Positions 7,233 to 15,768 of a stretch of DNA of 64,000 nucleotides are shown piece after piece (the stretch's first letter is position 1; every line of letters starts with the position of its first letter). The DNA is taken from assembly GCF_002797715.1 (NCBI RefSeq), contig NZ_PGFF01000001.1:248001-312000 (forward strand), written 5' to 3'. Made by a program: the position numbers and the translations under genes. The DNA is from Diaminobutyricimonas aerilata. Its GTDB lineage: Bacteria; Actinomycetota; Actinomycetes; Actinomycetales; Microbacteriaceae. The notes below the pieces were generated by a model, which worked only from the letters and a program-made list of their open reading frames with translations, made no database searches and was not told the DNA's origin.

Positions 7233-10180
7233 CCGGGACGGAAACGGAAGCGCGCCGTGCGCGGCTCGCGCGACACGGCGTACCGCTCGGGCAGCGCCGG
7301 GCCGACCGATGCGCTACCGACGCCGCGGTGTGCGAGGTCGAGGGTGAGGTGGATGCGTCCGCTATCGCGCAGATCGTGCGGATGCCGCGCCTGCTCGAGC
7401 GTCTCGGCGGTCCACCGTCGGGCGGCGAACCCGAACGGCCGATCGGCCGTCACCACGAGGGACCGGTCGGCGCTCCGGAGCGTCAGCTCGCGCACCTCGA
7501 GGCGCGTGCCGTTCTCCTGCGGCACCGGGTACGGCGTCTGCAACTCGTCGACGCTCGACCCGAAACGGCCCAGTCGCGCGGCGGTGCGACTGTCGACGTA
7601 CGCCTCGCCGGGACCGAGTCCGAACCACTCGACGGCGTCGAACGCGCGGTCGAGTCCGAGGCGGAGCCCGAGCCGGGGCAGAGTGACGTCGTGGTGTCCG
7701 TACGGGGTGTCGTGCCACGCGCCCTCGAATTCGACGGCGAGGTCGAGCACGAGCTCGTCGCCGTCGCCGTCGCTCCACCAGGTGAAGGTCGACCCGAGCG
7801 CGAACGGCTGGGTCGCGGGAGAGGAACGCACCCGCACCTCGAGCGCGTCATCGCCCACGGAGAGCGAGCGGATGCGGTGAGTCATCCGGTCGATCCCGGT
7901 CGCCTTCCACACGCGCACGAGGTCGTTGCGTCCGCCCTGCCCGCGATCGTTCTCGGTCGGCGCCCGCCACACGTCGAGGAGCGGCCCGTCGAAACGGATG
8001 CCGCCGAGCTCGAGCATCCGGCCGCTCGTCGAGTCGAATACCGCCGGCCCGATCCGCACCCCGGAGCCGTCGGTGCGCAGCGGCCGCCGCGGGCCCGCAA
8101 GCGCCGGGGTCGGTGCGGAGAGCCGGTGCTGTGCGAACGCCACCTCGTGTCCGGCATCCGCCCACACGGTGTCCGTCGCGAGGGTCGCCGAGACGGTGAC
8201 CCACCACTCCGCTGAGTCGTCGGTGTCGAAAGCCGGGAGTGGCACCGAGATCTGCGACCGCGGTGGCACCGCGGCCACCGCGAGGTCGCCGGAGTCCACG
8301 AGGGCGCCGTCGCGCTCGAGGCGCCACGAGAAGGCGAGGTGGCCCAGGCCGATCGCGTCGTGCTTGTTCGCGAGCACCACGGATCCGCGGGTGAACGTGA
8401 TCCCGACCGGGGCGAACGCCGCCGCGAGCTCCGCGTAGCCGGGCGACGGCGTGCGGTCGGCGAACAGCAGCCCGTCGAGGCAGTAGCGCCCGCCGTTCGG
8501 CCGGTAGTCGACGTCGCCGCCGTGCATCGTGAACGGGGTGCCGTCATCCGTGCGGGCCGTGAAGCCGTGGTCGATCCACTCCCAGACGAACCCGCCGCAG
8601 AACCGGTCGGAGGATTCGAGGATGCGCTGGTACTCGTCGAGGGAACCGGGCCCGTTGCCCATCGCGTGCGCGTACTCGGCGAGCAGGAACGGCAGAGAGC
8701 GGCGCCGCGCATCTTCGTCGTCGGTCACGTCGTCAGGACGCGGTTCCTCGCGGTGGCCGATCGCCTCGAGCGCGTCGAGAGACGGGTACATGAGGGAGTA
8801 GAAGTCGCTGTCGCGGTACGACGGGTCGCGTTCGTAGAGCACCGGCCGCGAGGGGTTGCGATCCCGGATCCACTCGCGAAGCACCCGCCATCCGTCGCCG
8901 CGCCAGCTCTCGTTCGCGAGCGACCACACGATCACGCTCGGCGAGTTCTTGTCCCGCTCCACCATGCGCCGCACCCGGTCGAGCATCGCCTCGTGCCACA
9001 CCGGCTCGGTGGGCGGGTTGCCCTCCCACCCGGCGTAGATGAAGCCGTGCGTCTCGAGGTCGCACTCCTCCACCACCCACAGTCCGTACTCGTCGCACAG
9101 GCGCACGAACTCCGGATGCGGCGGGTAGTGGCTCGTGCGCACCGCGTTCACGTTCGCGCGCTTCATCATCACGATGTCGCGCCGCATGGTCTCGACATCG
9201 AGCGCTCGCCCGCGCTCCGGGTCGTGCTCGTGCCGGTTGACCCCGCGCAACAGCACGGGGGCGCCGTTGACGAGCATCCGGCCGCCATCGATCGAGACCG
9301 TGCGGAACCCGATCGCGAGCTGCACCACCTCGTCGCCCGCGGTGAGGGTGCCGCGGTAGAGCCGCGGAGTCTCGGCGCTCCACGGTTCGACCTCGCCGAC
9401 GCGGATGTCGACGCCGGTCGGCACCTCGACGCCGAGCTCCGGCACCCGCACGACGCCCGGCGCGCTCGCGTCGACGCGCAGTGTGCCCGAGTGCCACAGC
9501 GGGTCGAAATCCGCGCGCACGACGTGGTCGTCGGCGCCGCCCGCGGGGCGGGCGAGCAGTTCCACGTCGCGGAAGATGCCGGGCAGCCACCACATGTCCT
9601 GGTCTTCGAGGTAGCTGCCGGCCGACCAGCGGTGCACGCGCACGGCGAGCACATTGCGACCCGGACGCAGGTGGGCGGTGACGTCGAATTCGAAGGGCAG
9701 GCGGCTCCCCGTCGACCAGCCGAGGCGCTCGCCGTTGAGGTGCACGAGCGCGCACGAGTCGACTCCCTGGAAGCGCAGCAGCGTGCGCCCCGCGGGCCAC
9801 TCCGCGGGCAGCTCGAACACGAGCCGGTAGTCGCCGGTCGGGTTCTCGTCGGGCACATGCGGCGGATCGATCGGAAACGGGAACGCCGTGTTCGTGTAGA
9901 GCGGCCCGTGCTCATCCCGCCGCGGCGCCGACATGCGCGGCTCGGCCGCCCACGGCACGGTCACGTCCTCCAGGACCCAGTGCGACGGCACCCGGATCTC
10001 GTCCCAGTCCGAGGCGTCGAGGTCCGGGTCGGCGAACCCGTCGCCGGTGCCCGCCGCCGTCGGCGACAACCGGATCCGCCACGTGCCGTTGAGCGACAGC
10101 ACCACCGCATCCGTGACCGCATCCGCTCGAGCCGGTTCGCGTCCCTCGCCCGGCGCCGGGCTCTGCACATATGCGGTCAC
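7226..10180 (-). CDS. lacZ: GH2 beta-galactosidase (LacZ type)
   Basis: 984 residues, GTG start 9 nt after the preceding aldo/keto reductase stop. Order: GH2 sugar-binding jelly roll (about 30-210), immunoglobulin-like domain (about 215-310), TIM barrel (about 312-600), then a long C-terminal part matching the Bgal small-chain region. The acid/base is Glu 424 in VWSLANESW and the nucleophile is Glu 502 in LLAEYAHAMGN; RTSHYPPHPEF is the substrate-loop signature. There is no signal peptide, so it cleaves imported beta-galactosides in the cytoplasm, matching its place behind an ABC importer. Specificity among GH2 enzymes (galactosidase, glucuronidase) is judged from the AEYAHAMGN motif, typical of LacZ. 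Confidence 0.92.
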   Translation of the reverse strand: MTAYVQSPAPGEGREPARADAVTDAVVLSLNGTWRIRLSPTAAGTGDGFADPDLDASDWDEIRVPSHWVLEDVTVPWAAEPRMSAPRRDEHGPLYTNTAFPFPIDPPHVPDENPTGDYRLVFELPAEWPAGRTLLRFQGVDSCALVHLNGERLGWSTGSRLPFEFDVTAHLRPGRNVLAVRVHRWSAGSYLEDQDMWWLPGIFRDVELLARPAGGADDHVVRADFDPLWHSGTLRVDASAPGVVRVPELGVEVPTGVDIRVGEVEPWSAETPRLYRGTLTAGDEVVQLAIGFRTVSIDGGRMLVNGAPVLLRGVNRHEHDPERGRALDVETMRRDIVMMKRANVNAVRTSHYPPHPEFVRLCDEYGLWVVEECDLETHGFIYAGWEGNPPTEPVWHEAMLDRVRRMVERDKNSPSVIVWSLANESWRGDGWRVLREWIRDRNPSRPVLYERDPSYRDSDFYSLMYPSLDALEAIGHREEPRPDDVTDDEDARRRSLPFLLAEYAHAMGNGPGSLDEYQRILESSDRFCGGFVWEWIDHGFTARTDDGTPFTMHGGDVDYRPNGGRYCLDGLLFADRTPSPGYAELAAAFAPVGITFTRGSVVLANKHDAIGLGHLAFSWRLERDGALVDSGDLAVAAVPPRSQISVPLPAFDTDDSAEWWVTVSATLATDTVWADAGHEVAFAQHRLSAPTPALAGPRRPLRTDGSGVRIGPAVFDSTSGRMLELGGIRFDGPLLDVWRAPTENDRGQGGRNDLVRVWKATGIDRMTHRIRSLSVGDDALEVRVRSSPATQPFALGSTFTWWSDGDGDELVLDLAVEFEGAWHDTPYGHHDVTLPRLGLRLGLDRAFDAVEWFGLGPGEAYVDSRTAARLGRFGSSVDELQTPYPVPQENGTRLEVRELTLRSADRSLVVTADRPFGFAARRWTAETLEQARHPHDLRDSGRIHLTLDLAHRGVGSASVGPALPERYAVSREPRTARFRFRPGP

Positions 10181-10189
10181 GGATGCGAT

Positions 10190-11071
10190 TCAGTCGTTGG
10201 GGGTGGGCGGAGGCGTGCCGAGCGCGTCGATCGCCGCGAAGAAGCCGTCGGGGATGGGGGTGTCGAGCAGCTCGCGGAGTCCGGCGACGCGCTTGACCGA
10301 GTAGATGCCGACGACAGTCGAGTGGATGCGCGGCTCCCGCAGCGAGAAGTGCAGCGCCGCCGCGGCGACCGGCACGCCGTGCTCGGCGCACGTCGCGTGC
10401 ACGCGGTCGATGTACTCGAGCAGCTCGGCGGAGGCGGGCTGGTAGCCGTAGGTGTCACCGCGGCTCGACGAGCCGGCGAGGATGCCGCCGCCGAAAGGCG
10501 CGGCGTTGAACACGGTCATGCCGCGCTCGGTCGCCGCCTCGATGATGCCGAGGCCGCTGCGGTCGACGAGCGTGTACCGGTTGTGGGTGAGCACCGCGTC
10601 GAACGCGTCGGTGCGCACGTACTCCTCGACGAGCGCCCGGCGGCCGGCGGCGACGCCGATCGCGCCGACGAGTCCCTGCTCGCGCAGCTGCACGAGCGCC
10701 TCGACGGCACCGCCCGGCGCCATCGCCTCGGCGACGGTGATCGCGTACGGGTCGTGCAGGTGGAACAGTGGCAGCGTGTCGAGGCCCAGCCGCTGCGTCG
10801 TCTCCTCGAACGACCGCTTCACGCGGTCGCCGTCGAAGACACCCGTTCCGGGATCCTGGTCGGCCTTCGAGAAGACGACCTTGCCGGCGGGGAGTCCTCC
10901 GGCGCGGGCGATCGCCTCGCCGAGCAGGCGCTCGCTCTCGCCCTCCGCGTAGTTGTTCGAGGTGTCGATCTGTGCGAAGTCGGAGGCGACGAGGGCGTCC
11001 GCGAGTTCCGCATCCGCCCCCTCGCGCTTGCCCAGACCGGAGGTTCCGAGAGTGACCGGCTCGAGGTTCAT
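10190..11071 (-). CDS. aldo/keto reductase, aldose-dehydrogenase-like
   Basis: 293 residues. The barrel keeps the AKR tyrosine in IDTSNNYAEGESERLLG, the lysine in VVFSKADQD and the histidine in LFHLHDPY. The late LREPRIHSTVVGIYSV resembles D-threo-aldose 1-dehydrogenase / L-fucose dehydrogenase relatives, which oxidise the sugar C1 to a lactone. It lies 4 nt behind the MalG-type permease and 9 nt ahead of the GH2 gene, so it probably acts on the monosaccharide released by that enzyme. Reduction rather than oxidation cannot be excluded. Confidence 0.85.
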   Translation of the reverse strand: MNLEPVTLGTSGLGKREGADAELADALVASDFAQIDTSNNYAEGESERLLGEAIARAGGLPAGKVVFSKADQDPGTGVFDGDRVKRSFEETTQRLGLDTLPLFHLHDPYAITVAEAMAPGGAVEALVQLREQGLVGAIGVAAGRRALVEEYVRTDAFDAVLTHNRYTLVDRSGLGIIEAATERGMTVFNAAPFGGGILAGSSSRGDTYGYQPASAELLEYIDRVHATCAEHGVPVAAAALHFSLREPRIHSTVVGIYSVKRVAGLRELLDTPIPDGFFAAIDALGTPPPTPND

Positions 11072-11075
11072 GTGT

Positions 11076-11999
11076 TCAGCCCTTCAGCGACCCGGACGCC
11101 AATCCGGTCATGATCTGCTTGTTCAGGAACAGGTAGAGCACGAGCATGCCGACCACGTTGATGCTGATCGCTGCGAACAGCGGTCCGTAGTCGGTCGAGC
11201 CGTACTCGTCACTGAAGTTCAGCAGACCCACCTGCACGGTCGCCAGTTCGCTCTTCGTGGTGAAGGTCAGAGCGATGAGCAGGTCGTTCCACACGCTGAA
11301 GAACTCGACGAGCGCGATCGTGATGATCGCGTTGCGCATCATCGGCACCCCGATGAGGAAGAAGCTCTTCACCATGCCCGCTCCGTCGAGCGTCGACGCC
11401 TCGAACACCTCGCGCGGAATCGCCCGGAAGTACGCGGCCATCAGGAACACGGTGAGCGGCAGTCCCATCACCGTGTACGTGATGATGAGCGGCCACAGCG
11501 AGTTGGTGAGCCCGGTGCGGAAGTACACGGTGAACAGCGGCACGAGGATCATCTGGCCCGGGATCATGATGCCGGCGACGAACGCCAGCAGCACGGTGTT
11601 GCGCCCCTTCCACACCATCACCTCGAGCGCGTACGCGGCGGCGACACCGAGCACGATCATGAAGAACAGCGACGGCACGGTCACGAGGATGCTGTTGAGC
11701 AGGTTGTTCGCGAGGTTGCCCGTCGTCCACGCGGCGACGTAGTTGTCGAACGAGAACGACTCCGGAAGTGCCCACGTCGGCTTCGCGAAGAACTCGTTCT
11801 GCGTCTTGAACGAGCCCAGCACCAGCCAGACGATCGGGTACACCTCGACCACGACGAGCAGGGTGATGAGGATGCGCACGGGCAGCTTGCGCAGCATCCG
11901 TCTGCCGCCGCCGGCCCGGCGGGGCGGACGGCGGGAGGCGAGGCCGTTGGTCGAGGGGATCCCGGCGGCGGGCCGGAGGGCGGCGGTGTCGATGGCCAT
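11076..11999 (-). CDS. sugar ABC transporter permease (MalG type)
   Basis: 307 residues from ATG at 11999. Six membrane segments; the N-terminal leader is Arg/Pro-rich (ASRRPPRRAGGGRRMLRK). The EAA loop that docks the ATPase is present as FRAIPREVFEASTLDGAG in the second half. It starts 11 nt after the MalF-type permease stop and is 4 nt before the aldo/keto reductase. Together these two permeases and the lipoprotein at 13005-14339 form a CUT1 importer. No ATPase gene is present in the cluster. Confidence 0.93.
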   Translation of the reverse strand: MAIDTAALRPAAGIPSTNGLASRRPPRRAGGGRRMLRKLPVRILITLLVVVEVYPIVWLVLGSFKTQNEFFAKPTWALPESFSFDNYVAAWTTGNLANNLLNSILVTVPSLFFMIVLGVAAAYALEVMVWKGRNTVLLAFVAGIMIPGQMILVPLFTVYFRTGLTNSLWPLIITYTVMGLPLTVFLMAAYFRAIPREVFEASTLDGAGMVKSFFLIGVPMMRNAIITIALVEFFSVWNDLLIALTFTTKSELATVQVGLLNFSDEYGSTDYGPLFAAISINVVGMLVLYLFLNKQIMTGLASGSLKG

Positions 12000-12010
12000 G
12001 GTCGGTGCCC

Positions 12011-12895
12011 TCAGTTCTTGGTGATGTCGCGACGCGACGAGCGGAAGACGAACAGCGTCACGAGGAAGCACATGATGGTCAGCACGAACGCGATCGTCGA
12101 GCCGTAGCCGTAGTCCGAGTAGTTGAAGACGGTGCGGTACATGAGCAGTGTGAGCGGGGTCGTCTCGTTGCCCGGCCCGCCGTTGTTGAGCGCGAGCACG
12201 GTGTCGAACACCTTGAGGGTGTTGTTCACGCTGAAGATCACCGACGACAGCAGCACCGGCAGTGACAGCGGCAGCACGATGTGCCGCACGAGGCGCAGGC
12301 CGGTCGCACCCTCGAGGCGGGCGGATTCGAGCGTCTCCTCGGGGATGTCGAGCAGTCCCGCGTACAGCAGCACGGCGAAGAAGCCCATCGAGCGCCACAG
12401 CTCCATGAGGATCGCGACGGTGAAGGTGCCGTCGCCGGTCGAGAACCAGTCGACGGCGGGGATGCCGAACACCTCGAGGCCCGCGTTCACGGGGCCGTCC
12501 TGCTGGCCGACGGCGAAGAGGCTCTTGAACAGCAGCGCGACGGCGACGGTCGGCAGCACGGTGGGGAAGAACACGACGGTGCGCACGAAGGTCGAGGCTT
12601 TGCGCAGCACGAACACGTACATGAGCGCCAGGCCGTAGCCGAGCAGGATCTGCCCGACGGAGAGCACGAGCGCGTACTTGATGGTGAACCCGAGCGCCTC
12701 GAGCGCCTGCGGGTCCTGGAAGAAGCGGACGAAGTTGTCGACGCCCGCGAACTCGAACCCGCCGAGCGGGTTGCCCGTGTAGAAGGTGAGGCCGAGCGAC
12801 CAGAGCACCGGCACGAGCTTCACGAGCGTGTAGACCAGCAGCGCCGGTCCGAGCAGCAGCAGGATCGCCTTCTTGTCGCCGAGGACACTCTGCAC
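12011..12895 (-). CDS. sugar ABC transporter permease (MalF type)
   Basis: 294 residues, GTG start with AAGGAAA 5 nt upstream. Six membrane segments, with the EAA-loop equivalent LLDIPEETLESARLEGATG and the following VLALNNGGPGNETTPL signature of CUT1 inner-membrane subunits. It is separated from the binding-protein gene upstream by 109 bp containing a strong hairpin, and is 11 nt from the next permease. It presumably heterodimerises with that permease. Confidence 0.93.
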   Translation of the reverse strand: MQSVLGDKKAILLLLGPALLVYTLVKLVPVLWSLGLTFYTGNPLGGFEFAGVDNFVRFFQDPQALEALGFTIKYALVLSVGQILLGYGLALMYVFVLRKASTFVRTVVFFPTVLPTVAVALLFKSLFAVGQQDGPVNAGLEVFGIPAVDWFSTGDGTFTVAILMELWRSMGFFAVLLYAGLLDIPEETLESARLEGATGLRLVRHIVLPLSLPVLLSSVIFSVNNTLKVFDTVLALNNGGPGNETTPLTLLMYRTVFNYSDYGYGSTIAFVLTIMCFLVTLFVFRSSRRDITKN

Positions 12896-12939
12896 GGCGT
12901 TTCCTTTCGCGTCTGCCGCATCGGGTGCGGCGGGGATGG

Positions 12940-12969
12940 GCGGCCCGGATCCCCCGATCCGGGCCGCCG
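12940..12969 (-). terminator. GC hairpin between binding protein and permease genes
   Basis: Perfect 13 bp stem GGCGGCCCGGATC / GATCCGGGCCGCC with a CCCC loop. There is no U-tract, so it is more likely a partial terminator or a 3'-end stabiliser of the binding-protein mRNA than a full stop. It lies 35 nt beyond the stop codon of the binding-protein gene. Confidence 0.75.
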
Positions 12970-13004
12970 GAGGGCTACCGATGAGCCCCGGTGGTGGGCG
13001 CTGC

Positions 13005-14339
13005 TCAGCCGGCCTGGTCGAGGTCGGCTTGGAGCATGCCCATGTAGTCCTCGGCGCTCATGCCGCCGGTGAGCAGCAGCGACACGTTCGTCTGCGCATC
13101 CGAGGTGGTCTTCGCGTCGAAGAGCGCCTCGAACCACAGCACGGTCTCTTCGGCCTCGCTGACGATGCCCTGCAGCTCCTCGGTCAGCGGCGGTACGTCG
13201 GTGACCTCCTGGTTGAGCTTGAAGCCGGAGATGACGCCCTGGTTCTGCAGCACGCTCGAGCCGTAGTTCTCGGCGATGCAGCTCAGCCAGTCGCCGACAC
13301 CGTCGTTGTACGCCTTCGTCGAGGTCGCCGTCGCGGCACCGGCGTTCGCCGGCCACTGGCCGCTGTCGCCCTCGCCGCCCTCCACATCCGGGAACGGCAT
13401 GAAGCCGACGTTTTCGACGCCGACCTTGTTCTGCTCGGGATCGTTGAGGTTCGCCAGGAACCAGGAGCCGTTGTAGTACATGCCGGCCTGGCCGTTGAGG
13501 AACTGGGCGTTGGCGGTGTCGGTGTCGCGCGAGGTGATGCCCTCGCCGAACGCGCCGGCGGCACCGAGGTCGGCGACGGCCTGCGCGGCCTCGACGTACT
13601 CGGGGTCGGTGAGCTTCGCGTCGCCCTCCTTGACCGCGGTCATCGCGTCCGGGCCGAGGCTGCGGAAGATGTAGTTGCCGATGAGGCGCGTGACCGGCCA
13701 GCCCTGGCTGCCCGCCTCCGTGATCGGCACGACCCCGGCGGCCTTCAGCGTGTCGGCGGCCGCGACGAGGTCGTCCCACGTCTCGGGCTCCGTGATGCCG
13801 TTGTCGGCGAAGAGCTGCTTGTTGTAGAAGATGCCCTCGATGTTGTACTGGAACGGCAGGCTCGCCATGTTGCCGCCGTAGGCGGCCTTCACGGTCGACA
13901 CGGCGGCGGGCAGGATGTTGTCCCACACGTCGAGCTCCTTGAGCGTCTTCTCGTAGTCGAGCGCGAGGTCGTTCTTGCCGAGGTCTCCATCGGGCTTCAC
14001 CTGCGCGGTGCCGGCGACGAACATCGTCGGAAGCGAGTCCTGGCTCGCGAGCAGCGTGATCTTCTGCACGACGTCGGCCTGGGCGACCGTCTCGCTTTCG
14101 AGCGGCATGGCCTCGTTCTCGGCCGAGCACTGGTCTTCCGAGAGCGTCGCGAGCTCGTCGCGGATGATCGAGTTCTCCGCCGGGGTCAGCAGCGTGAGGG
14201 AGCTCGCGCCCCCTCCGCCGCCCCCGGTGGCGTCTCCGCCGCCGGACGCGCATCCGGTCAGGAGGATGGCAGCTGCGCCCACTCCCGCCGCGAATGTGGT
14301 GAGGCCGCGGGTGCGGTTCCTCGAGAATGCTGTGGACAC
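13005..14339 (-). CDS. sugar-binding lipoprotein of a CUT1 ABC importer
   Basis: 444 residues from GTG at 14339, chosen because AAGGAGG lies 5-6 nt upstream; a longer frame to 14396 lacks a ribosome site. A basic n-region (SRNRTRG) and hydrophobic core end in the lipobox LLTGCASGGG, predicting a lipid-anchored extracytoplasmic protein. The mature part has the family-1 solute-binding pattern, for example AGMYYNGSWFLANL and the hinge regions around YNKQLFADNGITEPETW. First gene of the cluster A transport operon; an operator of the type TTGACACGTTTCAA lies at its predicted transcription start. Substrate probably a beta-galactoside, from the GH2 gene in the operon. Confidence 0.93.
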   Translation of the reverse strand: MSTAFSRNRTRGLTTFAAGVGAAAILLTGCASGGGDATGGGGGGASSLTLLTPAENSIIRDELATLSEDQCSAENEAMPLESETVAQADVVQKITLLASQDSLPTMFVAGTAQVKPDGDLGKNDLALDYEKTLKELDVWDNILPAAVSTVKAAYGGNMASLPFQYNIEGIFYNKQLFADNGITEPETWDDLVAAADTLKAAGVVPITEAGSQGWPVTRLIGNYIFRSLGPDAMTAVKEGDAKLTDPEYVEAAQAVADLGAAGAFGEGITSRDTDTANAQFLNGQAGMYYNGSWFLANLNDPEQNKVGVENVGFMPFPDVEGGEGDSGQWPANAGAATATSTKAYNDGVGDWLSCIAENYGSSVLQNQGVISGFKLNQEVTDVPPLTEELQGIVSEAEETVLWFEALFDAKTTSDAQTNVSLLLTGGMSAEDYMGMLQADLDQAG

Positions 14340-14389
14340 GTTTCCTCCTTGAAAGTGCTGCCGCGGTCGATCAGCGCTTCGATTGCCGA

Positions 14390-14403
14390 TTGACACGTTT
14401 CAA
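14390..14403. promoter_or_regulatory. operator type A, copy 1
   Basis: TTGACACGTTTCAA, near-palindromic around a central CG as in LacI-family operators. It falls at the predicted transcription start of the leftward transport operon (about position 14403). An identical copy is at 14480-14493. Confidence 0.8.
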
Positions 14404-14409
14404 GTGGGA

Positions 14410-14438
14410 ACGATAGGCACCGGTCATCCCGCTGTCAA
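14410..14438 (-). promoter_or_regulatory. promoter of the cluster A transport operon
   Basis: On the minus strand: -35 TTGACA (14438-14433), 17 nt spacer, -10 TATCGT (14415-14410). The predicted start of transcription near 14403 leaves a leader of about 64 nt before the GTG at 14339. Confidence 0.7.
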
Positions 14439-14479
14439 GCGGACTGGGCGAAAACCGGTTGACCAATTCCCGTGACTGT

Positions 14480-14508
14480 TTGACACGTTTCAACTCGCGG
14501 GACACAAT
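14480..14508 (+). promoter_or_regulatory. operator type A copy 2 overlapping the rightward promoter
   Basis: The operator TTGACACGTTTCAA occupies 14480-14493, and its first six bases are the -35 box TTGACA. A 17 nt spacer leads to CACAAT at 14503-14508. This drives the SDR gene at 14590. Each divergent promoter thus has its own operator copy, 90 bp apart. Confidence 0.75.
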
Positions 14509-14589
14509 GGCGGCACACCGGGACGAGTAGTTGCCGCATCGACGACGATGCTCGGCCGGCATCCGATCACTCGCACGGGAAGCGCACGC

Positions 14590-15339
14590 ATGAGACTGCA
14601 GGGAAAACGGGCCATCGTCACGGGAGCCGCCGGGGCGCTCGGCCGGGTCATCGCCGAGACGCTCGCCGCCGAGGGCGCGCACGTCGCCGGGGTCGACCTC
14701 AACGCCGACGGCCTCGAGATCACGGCCGCAGGCGTCCGGGCGCACGGCGTCGACGCCCTCTCGGCGACCGCTGACCTCACCGACTTCGACGCGGTGCAGG
14801 CCGCCGTCGGAGGCATCGTCGAGCAGTGGGGAGGCGTCGACATCCTGCTCAACGGCGCCGGCGGCGGCGCCGTCAGCTGGTTCCACGAGATGAGCTACGA
14901 GACCTGGAGCACCCAGATCGACCGCAACCTCACCTCGGTCTTCAACGTCACCCGCGCGGTGCTGCCCGGCATGATCGAGCAGCGCTCCGGCCGCATCATC
15001 AACATCACCTCCGTCGCGGCGATCGCCGGAGGCCGGCTCGTGCGCGGCGCGACCGCGTACGCCGCGGCGAAGGCCGGCGTCGTCGGCCTCACCAAGGCGC
15101 TCGCGATCGAGGTCGCCGAACACGGCATCACCGTGAACGCGCTCGCCCCGGGCGCGCAGGCGACACCCGGGCGCGACAACGACACCCCCGAGCGGCGGGA
15201 GGCGCTGCTCGCGCAGATCCCCACCCGACTGCTCGGGCAGCCGGAGCACCTCGCGCAGACCGTCGTCTACCTCTCCGCGCCCGAGACGGTCAACGTGACC
15301 GGCGTCATCCTGCCGCTCGACGGCGGACACTCCATCTGA
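14590..15339 (+). CDS. SDR oxidoreductase (KduD/FabG-like)
   Basis: 249 residues from ATG at 14590 (MRLQGKRAIVTGAAG); an ATG 14 codons upstream is in frame but adds non-family sequence. Complete classical SDR: GAAGALG cofactor loop (about residues 13-19), NGAGGG, the active serine in ITSVAAIAG, and YAAAKAG giving the Tyr/Lys pair. The C-terminal LPLDGGHSI is standard. It likely interconverts a hydroxyl and a keto group on a sugar or sugar acid with NAD(P). It shares operator type A with the transport operon and is followed 14 nt later by a carboxymuconolactone-decarboxylase-like gene. Confidence 0.88.
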   Translation: MRLQGKRAIVTGAAGALGRVIAETLAAEGAHVAGVDLNADGLEITAAGVRAHGVDALSATADLTDFDAVQAAVGGIVEQWGGVDILLNGAGGGAVSWFHEMSYETWSTQIDRNLTSVFNVTRAVLPGMIEQRSGRIINITSVAAIAGGRLVRGATAYAAAKAGVVGLTKALAIEVAEHGITVNALAPGAQATPGRDNDTPERREALLAQIPTRLLGQPEHLAQTVVYLSAPETVNVTGVILPLDGGHSI

Positions 15340-15353
15340 GAAAGGCCAACCCC

Positions 15354-15755
15354 ATGAACGACCGGCTCGCGAAGGGCAAGGCCAAGTTCGACGAGGTCTA
15401 CGGCGAAGGCAAGAGCGAGGGCCTCGTCGGGATGCAGACGGGCCTCGCGCAAGACCTCGCCCGCTACGGCATCGAGTTCAACTTCGGCGACATCTACGCC
15501 CGCCCCGGGCTCACGCTCGCGCAGCGCGAGCTCATCACCCTCGCGGCGCTCGTCGCGCTCGGCGGTCTCGAACCGCAGTTGCGCGGGCACACCCGCGGTG
15601 CGATCAACGTCGGATGCACCGCCACCGAGATCCTCGAGACCGTCATCCACACCGTGCAGTACGCGGGGTTCCCGCGCGCGCTCAACGCGATCCGGGTCGT
15701 CACCGACGCCCTCATCGAGTACGGCGTCGAGATCCCCGAGCCGCTCGGCGAGTGA
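15354..15755 (+). CDS. carboxymuconolactone decarboxylase family protein
   Basis: 133 residues, all-alpha. LAQRELITLAALVALGGLEPQLRGHTRGAINVGCTATEI spans the CMD core (its parts LAQRELITLAALVA and GHTRGAINVG are diagnostic). The AhpD CxxC thiol pair is absent, with one cysteine in VGCTA, so a peroxidase role is unlikely. True decarboxylases act on protocatechuate-derived lactones, but single-domain CMD proteins also accompany SDRs in sugar loci with undefined roles. It is translated 14 nt after the SDR, and converges with the lactonase gene. Confidence 0.85.
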   Translation: MNDRLAKGKAKFDEVYGEGKSEGLVGMQTGLAQDLARYGIEFNFGDIYARPGLTLAQRELITLAALVALGGLEPQLRGHTRGAINVGCTATEILETVIHTVQYAGFPRALNAIRVVTDALIEYGVEIPEPLGE

Positions 15756-15768
15756 GATGGCTCCGCGG

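Noticed and set aside
8339-11113. Very long open frame on the plus strand opposite the GH2 and AKR genes
   Set aside because: It is rich in Arg, His and Val, with no domain, and mirrors two clearly real genes; in high-GC DNA antisense frames of this size are common.
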